A stretch of 26,156 nucleotides of DNA from Lancefieldella parvula_C (GCF_000758945.1 NZ_JRND01000010.1:1-26156); one strand, 5' to 3'. Positions 15,068-22,398 are shown, numbered from the stretch's first letter. The notes: generated by a model from the sequence alone, not told the origin. Numbers and translations: made by a program.

Positions 15068-16003
15068 ATGGCACTTTCGGCACTTTCAGATGAGCTGATG
15101 CGCGCTGAAGGCATGATGATGCAGGACCAGAATGAAGAGGCCCTTGAGCTGCTGCTTCGTTTGGCTGAAGACGCTGAGGAATATGTGGATTGCAACTGCC
15201 AAACCACAGATGAGCTGCAGTATTTTGCGTTTCCAACGTTATTTGACCGCTTAGCGTATAGGCGCGTGGAGAACGACCCTCGCAAGCTTGAGGACGTTCA
15301 TGAGCCGTTTGATCGGCTGTACGGAGACCTTGCAATGGCTTACGTACGTACTGGCGATTACGAAAACGCCATGAATGCGCTGAAGACTGCCATTCGTTGG
15401 AACCCAATGAACTGCGGATTTAGGCTTGATTTGGCTGACCTGTTTAAGATTGCAGGAGATATTCGTGAGCATATTGCCCTGACATTTGGCGTCTTTGAGC
15501 GCGCAAGCGAGGCAAGGCATCTGACCAGGGCGTTTTTGAACTTTGCTGCGTGGTTTGAGGCTCAGGGTAGGCTTGAGCAGGCTGCAGCATGTCTGAGGGC
15601 TGCTCGTCGCTTTGAGGTTAAAGACAGCACGCTTGAGGCCGCTCTTGACCAGGCTGCAGGCACCCCTAAAGATCCTGATGGTCTTACCGACGAAGAGGCA
15701 AATGACCTGCTTGAGGCAGAGGGCCTGCCAACAGGCGCCAACGCCGAGATTGCGGTTTGCCTGCTGATGTGTGCGCAGGATTGCGCCGCCATGGGCGACA
15801 GGGCTACTGCAACTGAGATGACCATTCGCGCTCGCGATCTTGTGGGCGAGCAGGCAGCTCTTACGCTTCTGCAGCTTGTCCGCGACGCCGCAATCTCCGA
15901 GGGCTTTACCGCGGGCGGCAATCCTGTATCTGCTGACGCGCCAGGCAATGCATCTGGCGAGAAAACCGATGCAGCAGAAACTTCGGATGGGGAAGGCAAG
16001 TAA
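15068..16003 (+). CDS. TPR-like helical protein upstream of smpB
   Basis: About 311 residues, mostly alpha-helical. A TPR-like repeat is visible at about 93-127 (DLAMAYVRTGDYENAMNALKTAI), with other helix pairs before and after it, including AAWFEAQGRLEQAAACLRAA. The last 40 residues are low-complexity, acidic and disordered, and contain a GGCGAGAA copy. The ATG at 15068 is preferred, with AGGTGA five bases upstream. A GTG at 15059 is the alternative. It ends two bases before the smpB start, so the pair is cotranscribed. No family name can be given; a scaffold or adaptor role is a guess from TPR biology. Confidence 0.75.
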   Translation: MALSALSDELMRAEGMMMQDQNEEALELLLRLAEDAEEYVDCNCQTTDELQYFAFPTLFDRLAYRRVENDPRKLEDVHEPFDRLYGDLAMAYVRTGDYENAMNALKTAIRWNPMNCGFRLDLADLFKIAGDIREHIALTFGVFERASEARHLTRAFLNFAAWFEAQGRLEQAAACLRAARRFEVKDSTLEAALDQAAGTPKDPDGLTDEEANDLLEAEGLPTGANAEIAVCLLMCAQDCAAMGDRATATEMTIRARDLVGEQAALTLLQLVRDAAISEGFTAGGNPVSADAPGNASGEKTDAAETSDGEGK

Positions 16004-16005
16004 GT

Positions 16006-16488
16006 ATGGCCGAGACCCAGGGAAAACAACAGGGCAAGAAGTCGATCGCACGTAATCGCTCTGCTCGTCATGAGTACGAGATTGGCGAGACCTTTGAGTG
16101 TGGCCTGGTGCTTACTGGCACCGAGGTCAAGAGCCTGCGTGAGCGTGGCTGCCAGCTGACCGATACGTTCTGCCTCATTCGCGATGGTGAGGCGTGGATT
16201 CACGGCATGCACCTGCACCCGTACACAAACGGTGGCGTGTGGAACGTTGACCCAGATAGAAAGCGCAAGCTGCTACTTCACCGCAGGCAGATTGACTATC
16301 TTGACGCAAAGCTTCGCCAGAAAGGCTTGGCGCTGGTTCCGCTTGAGATCTACTTTGACGAGCATAACCGCGTCAAGTTGCTGATTGCGCTTTCGCAGGG
16401 TAAAAAGCTCTACGACAAGCGTGCGTCTGCAGCCAAGCGTGATTCTGACCGCGAGATTCAGCGAGCTCTCAAGGAGCGCAGCCGCTAG
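16006..16488 (+). CDS. smpB: tmRNA-binding protein SmpB
   Basis: A 160-residue SmpB. It shows the OB-fold core with ARNRSARHEYEIGETFECG (15-33), LTGTEVKSLRERG (36-48), the HLHPYTNGG loop and the basic C-terminal tail of about 25 residues that enters the ribosomal A site (YDKRASAAKRDSDREIQRALK). SmpB delivers tmRNA to stalled ribosomes. Its tmRNA partner is encoded downstream at 17929. It starts three bases after the TPR-like gene and ends in TAG. Confidence 0.96.
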   Translation: MAETQGKQQGKKSIARNRSARHEYEIGETFECGLVLTGTEVKSLRERGCQLTDTFCLIRDGEAWIHGMHLHPYTNGGVWNVDPDRKRKLLLHRRQIDYLDAKLRQKGLALVPLEIYFDEHNRVKLLIALSQGKKLYDKRASAAKRDSDREIQRALKERSR

Positions 16489-16548
16489 TAGTGCGTCGCT
16501 GCCGTACGCGAGCGTACCGCCGGAAGCGGCTGGCGCTCGGAGCACGCC

Positions 16549-16560
16549 GAACTTCTCGCC
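16549..16560 (-). repeat. Dispersed repeat GGCGAGAARYYC, copy 5
   Basis: Reads GGCGAGAAGTTC on the minus strand, just after smpB and next to a run of A. Confidence 0.6.
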
Positions 16561-16612
16561 AAAAAATTTCGTGCGAATTTTATGAGAATCATTCCTATTT
16601 TCGGAATAATGC

Positions 16613-16640
16613 TTTAGAATCACTCAAGATTTGTTACTAT
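16613..16640 (+). promoter_or_regulatory. Candidate promoter of the rubredoxin-like gene
   Basis: TTTAGA and TACTAT with a 16-base spacer, about 105 bases before the ATG. Each box matches the consensus at four of six positions. Confidence 0.4.
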
Positions 16641-16745
16641 CTGCATGAGCACTTAACCGCGGATAAGGGCCACGGTTAGTTGCCGTCCGCGTTAAATGCG
16701 CGAATAGAAGGAAAAGCGCGTAAGCGCTTGGAGAGAGGAATAAAA

Positions 16746-16883
16746 ATGGCAGAGACTACTTACAAGTTTGTTTGCACCGTTTGTGGCTATGAGGTTGAGG
16801 TTGACACTCCAGAGCTTCCTGAGGACTATGTTTGCCCAGTTTGCGGCGTTGGTCCTGAGATGTTCGAGCTCGTCGAGGAGTAA
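16746..16883 (+). CDS. Rubredoxin-like small iron protein
   Basis: A 45-residue protein with two C-x2-C knuckles: C10-TV-C13-G and C30-PV-C33-G, followed by the rubredoxin-type VGPEMFE. Four cysteines bind one iron for one-electron transfer in oxygen or peroxide detoxification. It is shorter than classical rubredoxins (about 52 residues) and resembles the rubredoxin domain found at the end of rubrerythrins. The ATG at 16746 follows a strong GAGAGGAA site; a longer reading frame starting at 16680 has no such site. A 14-bp terminator follows, so it is a one-gene transcript. Confidence 0.88.
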   Translation: MAETTYKFVCTVCGYEVEVDTPELPEDYVCPVCGVGPEMFELVEE

Positions 16884-16966
16884 ACTCCCCACAAATTAGT
16901 CGGATAGGTTATCCGCGCAAGATTGCACGTTGGTAACCTCTTTGATGATCACCCAAACAAAATCGT

Positions 16967-17000
16967 AAAAGCGATGTAGGATTTAACCTGCATCGCTTTT
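16967..17000 (+). terminator. Intrinsic terminator after rubredoxin-like gene
   Basis: A 14-bp stem (16967-16980 with 16987-17000) including one T-G pair, loop ATTTAA, with the T-run forming the end of the stem. It could work in both directions. Confidence 0.85.
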
Positions 17001-17054
17001 CGTATACGCCTGCATGATTCGCGTTTTAACTCACATCATATGGTTGGAGTAGTC

Positions 17055-17747
17055 TTGAAGCACGCGTTACAAATGTCAGATTCGGTGGAAGTTGCAGCAT
17101 TCTTGGCCTTCTCGGGCGGAGTGATGGACGCCTATTCCTACCTGGTACGTGGCGGTGTTTTTGCCAATGCTCAGACGGGAAACTTACTGCTTTTTGGTAT
17201 TAATTTGACAAGCGGTTCGTTTGAAAAGTGTCTCAAATACGCCCTTCCAATTTTGGCATTTGCCATAGGTATTGCGCTTTCATATGCCATACGAGCCATT
17301 GCGCGAGAAGAACATCTGCACTGGAGACAGCTGGCGGTTATCGTTGAGATTGTGCTCTTAGGTGTTGTTTCTTTGCTGCCAACAGACATGAATCTGTTGG
17401 CAAACAGCTTGACGTCACTTGCATGCGGCATTCAAGTCCAGGCGTTTAGAAAGCTTCACGGGCATGCGTTTGCCACCACCATGTGTATTGGTAATCTTCG
17501 CGGCGGAACGCAAGAAATTGCAGCGTATATGCACACTCACGATTCATCTCACATTGAGACATCGCTGCTCTATTTTGGAACTATTTTCTGCTTTGTAGCT
17601 GGTGCGGTAGTGGGTAACTTGCTCATTCCACTGCTGGGAACTCATATGATTTGGCTCTCACCTGCGGCGCTTCTCGTGGTTATTCTCATCATGTTTATTG
17701 ATCGCGAGAAACAAGTTCTAGAAGCTCACGGTAAGTCTGCAAAGTAA
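17055..17747 (+). CDS. YoaK/DUF1275-family membrane protein
   Basis: About 230 residues with roughly six TM helices. The N-terminal half carries the family-type FLAFSGGVMDAYSYLVRGGVFANAQTGN. Another family feature is ACGIQVQAFRKLHG before TTMCIGNLR. The family is widespread and its role is unknown. TTG at 17055 is preferred because GGAG lies five bases upstream. An ATG at 17040 is the alternative but has no ribosome site. The stop lies in the first copy of a short repeat that carries two further in-frame stops. Confidence 0.85.
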   Translation: MKHALQMSDSVEVAAFLAFSGGVMDAYSYLVRGGVFANAQTGNLLLFGINLTSGSFEKCLKYALPILAFAIGIALSYAIRAIAREEHLHWRQLAVIVEIVLLGVVSLLPTDMNLLANSLTSLACGIQVQAFRKLHGHAFATTMCIGNLRGGTQEIAAYMHTHDSSHIETSLLYFGTIFCFVAGAVVGNLLIPLLGTHMIWLSPAALLVVILIMFIDREKQVLEAHGKSAK

Positions 17748-17786
17748 GCCGTTAAGCAGGCCGCAAAGTAAGCCACAAAGTAAGCC
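17740..17786 (+). repeat. Three copies of CAAAGTAAGCC at the end of the YoaK-like gene
   Basis: Copies at 17740-17750, 17764-17774 and 17776-17786, spaced 24 and 12 bases apart and all in the gene's frame. Each contains TAA, giving three successive in-frame stops. It looks like local duplication of the gene's 3' end. Confidence 0.8.
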
Positions 17787-17811
17787 GTTCCCAAAATAGT
17801 CATATCTTTTT

Positions 17812-17841
17812 TTGAAAGAATGGCAGTTCGTGGGGTATACT
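17812..17841 (+). promoter_or_regulatory. Promoter of ssrA
   Basis: TTGAAA (17812-17817) and TATACT (17836-17841) with an 18-base spacer. Transcription would start near 17848, about 80 bases before the mature tmRNA 5' end, leaving a leader with a 10-bp hairpin (17853-17862 with 17877-17886). Confidence 0.75.
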
Positions 17842-17928
17842 CTCTACACTTTGAATTGTGTGTAGCGTCACTTACGCACACAATTCAGGAACATTGAAAA
17901 CTGCATGGTGGCAGTTTCTCTCATTTTT

Positions 17929-18296
17929 GGGGGTGACTGGATTCGACAAGGTGAGTTTGCGGTGGGCAGCAAGCCGTGGTCTCCTCGCCACGTAAAACAG
18001 GGGTAACGTCAAATTGAATTGACAACACTCTTACTTTTGAGCCTCGTATGGCTCTCGCTGCTTAATTTAGTTCAGCGCGTCTAACTGGGATTTTCTCCTG
18101 TTCTCAGGGTGACGTCATTTTAGGGAGATGCTTGTAAGGACGTAGTTGGTATGCCTTACAAAAAGATTGAACCAACTGGAGTACCAAACGCCTGTTACTA
18201 AGTGTGCGGTACTTGAGATCTAATTAGTAACTGAGCTTGGAGACACCTGCCTAGGATTTGCTTTGGACCGGAGTTCGATTCTCCGCACCTCCACCA
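17929..18296 (+). ncRNA. ssrA: Transfer-messenger RNA (tmRNA)
   Basis: A one-piece tmRNA of about 368 nt. The 5' end GGGGGUG pairs with CACCUCC at the 3' end to form a seven-base acceptor stem (one G-U pair), followed by ACCA. Conserved marks are GACTGGATTCGAC near the 5' end and the T-arm GGAGTTCGATTCTCC near the 3' end. The tag frame reads DNTLTFEPRMALAA and ends at TAA 18063-18065; the exact resume codon is uncertain, since an in-frame TGA lies two codons upstream of GAC 18021. It rescues stalled ribosomes with SmpB (encoded at 16006) and RNase R. The 3' end doubles as the attachment site of the island that follows. Confidence 0.97.
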
Positions 18297-18298
18297 TA
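18288..18298 (+). repeat. Putative attL in the tmRNA 3' end
   Basis: CCTCCACCATA covers the last nine bases of tmRNA plus two. The same 11 bases recur at 22337-22347, beyond the restriction genes. The 3' ends of tmRNA genes are known integration sites for tyrosine-recombinase islands. Confidence 0.55.
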
Positions 18299-18352
18299 AG
18301 TGAAAGCGTTGAATTTTTTTCGTGAGAAATGAATTTGCGCTGTATAAAGATT

Positions 18353-18382
18353 CGAGGGTTGCTAACGCAGCCCTCGTTTTTT
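18353..18382 (+). terminator. Terminator downstream of ssrA (island side)
   Basis: A 10-bp stem (18353-18362 with 18367-18376, one T-G pair), loop TAAC, followed by TTTTTT. It is 57 bases after the tmRNA end and would stop ssrA transcription from entering the island. Confidence 0.9.
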
Positions 18383-19201
18383 GTTTCAAGGATAATCTTT
18401 AGCACGTTGAGAGGCATTATGGAAGCTTTGTGGGTCAGTATCTTAGTAAGAAGATTGATTCACGAGACGATGTTACATATAACGGCGTCTGCAGTACATA
18501 GTACAGCATAGAGAACGGAATATGGATAAGTTGCAAGCCGATGTGAACAAGGTACGTATTTAGTTCAAGACTGGCGGAGAGTATTTTGACGAATTGAGGT
18601 GTCACAAGGTATCAAAATCTTTATGTCTTGATGTAACGTTTCAAGATTGCGAAGCAAAGAAAGATCAAGAAGCTTTTGAGTACATGTTGGACAATATGTT
18701 CGTCCAGATGATTCGAAGTACAATTAAAGAGGAATACATGGCGAAGATGTGGGATGAGCGTAAACTAATCGGAAGATGACTCATTGAGTTATGCTGGACC
18801 ATGTGGAAATGAGGAGAAGAGACTCTATTTCGTCAATTGCGCCGTAGATCATGAAAATCAAGTCGACAAAAGACAGATGAGTGATAAGTTCAATGTCGGG
18901 CATCTATAAGGCTGATATTAATACAGATACGATAGATAATATCGGTCGTGAGTATAAAATTGTTTTTAATAAAGGGGTGGCTTATTTTAGCTTTTTAGTG
19001 TGGCTCAGGGAAACTTGCATCAGATTATGTTGTGTCGAAACAGGTGGTGCTTTACACATGCAGGTGAAAGGCCGAGTTATAGAAGACAATCTCATTCGCA
19101 TGCTTAAATAAAACAGTTAGATATAGTGAACTCGTATATGCCTTAAGGGACAATGTAAGCATAATACTATGTAATTATGTAAATTAGTCTAGGAGGAATT
19201 T
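18383..19201 (+). other. Island stretch without an intact gene
   Basis: About 800 bases of A+T-rich DNA. It contains only short open stretches in changing frames, the best of which are described in the pseudogene entry (18522-19111). Another protein-like fragment (roughly 18409-18498, containing GSFVGQYLSKKIDSRDDVTY) ends at TAG. Close to its right end, an AGGAGG at 19191-19196 serves the small frameshifted ORF that follows. Confidence 0.5.
18522..19111 (+). pseudogene. Possible decayed gene of unknown function
   Basis: Protein-like stretches follow each other in three frames: 18522-18779 (interrupted by TAG at codon 14, containing EAFEYMLDNMFVQMIRS), 18781-18909 (containing EEKRLYFVNCAVDHE) and 18881-19111 (containing GREYKIVFNKGVAYFSF). 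A single ancestral gene broken by one stop and two frameshifts would explain this. No family is recognised, and chance open frames remain possible. Confidence 0.3.
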
Positions 19202-19382
19202 ATGACTGGAAAATTGAGAACGTCCAAGGACACGAATTTCTTGCAATTTTATGTTGAGCCAGAGCTGCATAAGGCGCTGGGGCTGTATTGCCTGGAAACA
19301 ATACAAAAAATACTCCCGTGGTAAGGGAGCTTCCAACCCGTTTTTAGAGGAGCAGGGATTTTACAGCAAAAGAGGTAACTAG
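19202..19382 (+). pseudogene. Small frameshifted ORF upstream of the RM subunit
   Basis: It has a perfect AGGAGG five bases before the ATG at 19202. The first frame gives 40 residues (MTGKLRTSKDTNFLQFYVEP and on) and stops at TAA 19322. Removing one A from the run of six at 19305-19310 would continue the frame as YSRGKGASNPFLEEQGFYSKRGN, ending at TAG 19380-19382, two bases before the next gene. That extension contains the next gene's ribosome site. It is either a frameshifted small gene or a short ORF whose translation regulates the RM genes. The protein family is not recognised. Confidence 0.5.
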
Positions 19383-19384
19383 TA

Positions 19385-21217
19385 ATGGCGAAGAATTTGA
19401 CTGAAGATGCGGTGCGTGACAAAGCTCGCGACATTCTCGGATTTAAGGATAAAAAAGGCGTGCGCTCTGGTGTTGGGCAGCTGACGACTTTTAATCAGCT
19501 TGGATTTACAGGTCTGGCAGATAAGCCGGACGGCTGGTATCTGCCGGATAATCATGCAGACACGGCTGTAGTGCTTGAAACAAAGGCATCTAAGATTGTT
19601 CTTGGAGAAAAGCAGGTAGACGAAGTTCTGAAGAACGTCAGAATCATCGAAGAGCAATATAAGCATGTTGTAGGCATTCTATATAACGGCGATGACGTGC
19701 GAGTGTTCAAGGGAATCGATGAATATGAGGGTGATGGAGCAAAGGTGCTTCATAACGTTGAGTATTATACGGCTTTATTTAAAGTTGACCATATCGATAA
19801 AGAACATATCTATGAATTAACTGCGAAGATTAACGACTGCCTGCATTTCGAGTTTGGTATCAAGAACCTGTATCACCGTATGATTTTCACGGCTTGCGCA
19901 CTTGTGGCGAAGCGATATGACGCCCTAATGGTCAAGGGCATGGATTATTCGACATTCACGAATGCTATCCAGTCTTCCATCAGCAAGGCGCTGATTCGAG
20001 ATAAACGACAGAACCAAAAGCTTGAGCTTCTTCTTGACGTGTTTTCTGAAATTCGCATGAATCTTAACGTGAATAGTGAGGATGAAAAGGAACAGAAGCA
20101 CGTTAAGGACTTGATTGGGCAGTTTATTGAGTGGGTGACAGAGATTTCTGACTGTCTAAATTCAGATGCGTGGCGGGGCGAGGATGTCATGGGCATCTTC
20201 TTCAACGAGTTTAACCGTTACAAGAAGAAATCAGAGGCTGGACAAGTATTTACGCCTGAGCACATTACAGATTTCATGTATCGGATTCTTGAGGTCGACA
20301 AAGATGATAAGGTATTGGATGCTACATGCGGCTCTGGAGGCTTTTTGGTCAAAGCCATGGCAAACATGATTCGTGAGGCAGGTGGAGCGCAGACCGATAA
20401 GGCGAAGGAAATTAAGCAATCCCAGCTCTACGGTATTGAATTCGACCGTGAGATTTATGCGCTTGCGTGTGCAAACATGCTGATTCACAAAGACGGCAAG
20501 ACTAATCTTGAGCAAATGGATGCGAGGACCGAGACAGCAGGTCAGTGGATTGCAAAGCAGAATATCACAAAAGTACTGATGAACCCTCCATATGAAATCA
20601 AGTACGGTTGCATGAAGATTGTTGAGAATGTGCTGGATAACGTATCAGCACATACGATGTGCGCCTTTATACTTCCAGATAAGAAGCTTGAAAAGGTGTC
20701 AAAAGCTCAGATGAAGCGAATTCTGTCACACCATCGTCTAAAGAAGGTTATCAAGCTACCAGAGGATTTGTTCTTTAATGTTGGGGTTACTACTTCGATT
20801 TTTGTGTTTGAGGCAGGAATTGCACAAGATGGGAAGGACGTGTTTGCCTGCTACATGGCATCTGACGGGCTTGCGACGGTTAAGAACAAGGGACGTCATG
20901 ATGTTTATGGTAAATGGGCTGGCATTGAGGATTATTGGGTAGATGTCGTCGAGAAACAGTCGGGTGATGACACTTGCCAGTGGGTGAAATCTGATGAAAA
21001 TCTGTCCTATCAGGTTCCACATAAGCCATTCGAGATATTTGAAGAAGACTTCAGAAAGACGGCGATGGATTATCTGATGTTTCAGAAAGGCATTGATGTT
21101 AAGTTGTTTGGGGAGAAACTACTCGACACGGCTTTGTATTCGAGCTGTGTCAGTGCTGATGAATCGGATGTGGTAATAAGCCTGAAGAAAGGCCGTGAAA
21201 GCAATGATGAGGATTGA
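19385..21217 (+). CDS. BcgI-like type IIB restriction-methylation subunit A
   Basis: A 610-residue fusion. The N-terminal part looks like a PD-(D/E)xK nuclease: P48-D49, then E65-T-K67 in VVLETKAS. Residues about 150-285 are helical. The rest is a gamma-class N6-adenine methylase: the QVFTPEHITDFM segment (287-298), motif I DATCGSGG (312-319) and motif IV NPPY (400-403). With a separate two-TRD specificity subunit next and no HsdR gene, this layout and the sizes match BcgI-type A (RM) and B (S) subunits rather than a type I hsdMS pair. AGAGGT lies eight bases before the ATG. It ends with TGA and overlaps the S gene. Confidence 0.85.
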   Translation: MAKNLTEDAVRDKARDILGFKDKKGVRSGVGQLTTFNQLGFTGLADKPDGWYLPDNHADTAVVLETKASKIVLGEKQVDEVLKNVRIIEEQYKHVVGILYNGDDVRVFKGIDEYEGDGAKVLHNVEYYTALFKVDHIDKEHIYELTAKINDCLHFEFGIKNLYHRMIFTACALVAKRYDALMVKGMDYSTFTNAIQSSISKALIRDKRQNQKLELLLDVFSEIRMNLNVNSEDEKEQKHVKDLIGQFIEWVTEISDCLNSDAWRGEDVMGIFFNEFNRYKKKSEAGQVFTPEHITDFMYRILEVDKDDKVLDATCGSGGFLVKAMANMIREAGGAQTDKAKEIKQSQLYGIEFDREIYALACANMLIHKDGKTNLEQMDARTETAGQWIAKQNITKVLMNPPYEIKYGCMKIVENVLDNVSAHTMCAFILPDKKLEKVSKAQMKRILSHHRLKKVIKLPEDLFFNVGVTTSIFVFEAGIAQDGKDVFACYMASDGLATVKNKGRHDVYGKWAGIEDYWVDVVEKQSGDDTCQWVKSDENLSYQVPHKPFEIFEEDFRKTAMDYLMFQKGIDVKLFGEKLLDTALYSSCVSADESDVVISLKKGRESNDED

Positions 21218-22232
21218 TACGAGTGAATGGAAAGAGTTTTTGCTTTCAAAAATTGGTTTTGTTAATTATCATGGACAAAGACTAAATAAAGTACAACGCA
21301 CTGATGGTAGTATTCCTTTTGTTACAGCAGGGTTTAAAGACAGAGGAATAAGTCAATACATTGGGAATGATAGGCCTGTTTATAACAAAGCAATAACAAT
21401 TGATATGTTTGGTAATTGCTTCTTTCAACCTATTCCATGCTCTGGCGATGACAACGTATATTTCTTTGTGAATAATGAGATTTCTGAAAATGCGAAGTTA
21501 TTTATAGCGACGTGCCTCCATGCAAAACTTTCCGTTGAATATGCTTATACACAGCAATTTAGACAGTCTGACGCAGACAGTCTATCGGTATTGCTTCCCA
21601 TTGAGTCTCATGGTTATCCCGATTGGGCATATGTGGATTTCTTCATGGAGGAAGTTATGAGGGAATCTGAGACCTATCTTGAAAATTTGAGGCTTATCGA
21701 TAATAACAAGGCAGTTGTCGATATATCGCATTGGAAAGAGTTTGAGATTGGCAAGTTGTTTGAAGTTGTGAAAGGCACACGTCTAACAAAAGCGAATATG
21801 AGGGAAGGTAAAAATAGATTTATTGGATCATCGGCGATGTGCAATGGAATGACAATGCAGATCGAGAATGATGAGAAATTGCATCCAGCTAATACTATTA
21901 CGGTTTGTTATAATGGCAGTGTTGGTGAAACATTTTATCAGGATGAGCCTTTTTGGGCTTCAGATGATGTAAATGTGCTATATCCAAAATTCGAGATGAA
22001 CAAGTATATTGGTTTATTTATCGCACCATTGATTCGTTCTGTTGGGCGACGTTACGCATTTGTCGATAAATGGCGTTTGAAGGTCATGAAAAAAGATTGT
22101 ATCAAGCTCCCAATCGACAGTAAGGGCAATCCAGATTGGGCGTACATGGATTCATATATGCAGGCTGCTACTCAGGATGCAAAATCAAATATTGAGAAAC
22201 TGAGTAGATATTGTCGTAAGAACTATTACTAA
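21204..22232 (+). CDS. BcgI-like specificity subunit B (two TRDs)
   Basis: About 342 residues, built as two similar halves, each a target-recognition domain plus helical spacer. The halves begin with WKEF (near 10 and 175) and end with matching LPIESHGYPDWAYVD and LPIDSKGNPDWAYMD. This is the HsdS/BcgI-B type that reads a bipartite DNA site and positions the RM subunit. The start overlaps the A gene; ATG 21204 (AAAGG 11 bases upstream), ATG 21207 and GTG 21195 are all possible. The recognition sequence cannot be read from the protein. Confidence 0.88.
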   Translation: MMRIDTSEWKEFLLSKIGFVNYHGQRLNKVQRTDGSIPFVTAGFKDRGISQYIGNDRPVYNKAITIDMFGNCFFQPIPCSGDDNVYFFVNNEISENAKLFIATCLHAKLSVEYAYTQQFRQSDADSLSVLLPIESHGYPDWAYVDFFMEEVMRESETYLENLRLIDNNKAVVDISHWKEFEIGKLFEVVKGTRLTKANMREGKNRFIGSSAMCNGMTMQIENDEKLHPANTITVCYNGSVGETFYQDEPFWASDDVNVLYPKFEMNKYIGLFIAPLIRSVGRRYAFVDKWRLKVMKKDCIKLPIDSKGNPDWAYMDSYMQAATQDAKSNIEKLSRYCRKNYY

Positions 22233-22336
22233 TACCTGAACGAAAGTCTTGGGTGTGAGGTGAAAAAAGTCAGATAAGCAGCAGAAATTCAAGCAGAACA
22301 AAAACAACCTCGCGACAACTTACTATTACTTCTTTT

Positions 22337-22347
22337 CCTCCACCATA
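22337..22347 (+). repeat. Putative attR of the ssrA island
   Basis: CCTCCACCATA, an exact copy of the tmRNA 3' end at 18288-18298. The bases on its left do not match tmRNA, and a terminator follows within 10 bases, as expected if this was the original ssrA downstream sequence. Confidence 0.55.
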
Positions 22348-22355
22348 CATTCGTT

Positions 22356-22398
22356 ACTCATGAATGGCGAGAAACCCCGTGATTCATGAGTATTTTTT
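22356..22398 (+). terminator. Terminator with GGCGAGAA repeat in its loop
   Basis: ACTCATGAAT (22356-22365) and ATTCATGAGT (22382-22391) form a perfect 10-bp stem. The 16-base loop is the repeat itself, and TTTTTT follows one base after the stem. It was probably the ssrA terminator before the island inserted. Confidence 0.85.
22366..22377 (+). repeat. Dispersed repeat GGCGAGAARYYC, copy 6
   Basis: Reads GGCGAGAAACCC and forms the loop of the terminator at 22356-22398. Confidence 0.65.

Larger units (their letters stand above)
16489..16745. other. Intergenic region between smpB and rubredoxin-like gene
   Basis: Holds a perfect GTACGC/GCGTAC hairpin (16504-16517), a GGCGAGAAGTTC repeat on the minus strand (16549-16560), a Fur-like TGAGAATCATTCCTA stretch near 16582-16596, and a candidate promoter TTTAGA (16613-16618)/TACTAT (16635-16640). 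A GAGAGGAA ribosome site precedes the rubredoxin ATG. No gene is seen. Confidence 0.5.
18297..22347 (+). mobile_element. Putative genomic island at ssrA carrying a BcgI-like system
   Basis: A segment of about 4 kb bounded by 11-bp direct repeats, the first at the tmRNA 3' end. It holds decayed reading frames and a two-gene restriction-modification system. Its genes use more A+T-rich codons (many AGA, ATA, AAT) than the neighbours, and the A subunit is the only gene here that ends in TGA. No integrase gene remains, so it would be a fixed remnant or a non-autonomous element. The boundary repeats are the only direct evidence of integration. Confidence 0.5.

Noticed and set aside
17740..17786. 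Short CRISPR-like repeat
   Set aside because: The units are only 11 bases, nearly adjacent and continue a gene's frame, unlike a CRISPR array.
19385..22232. Ordinary type I hsdM-hsdS pair
   Set aside because: The large subunit has its own nuclease-like N-terminus, no hsdR is present, and the sizes fit BcgI A and B.
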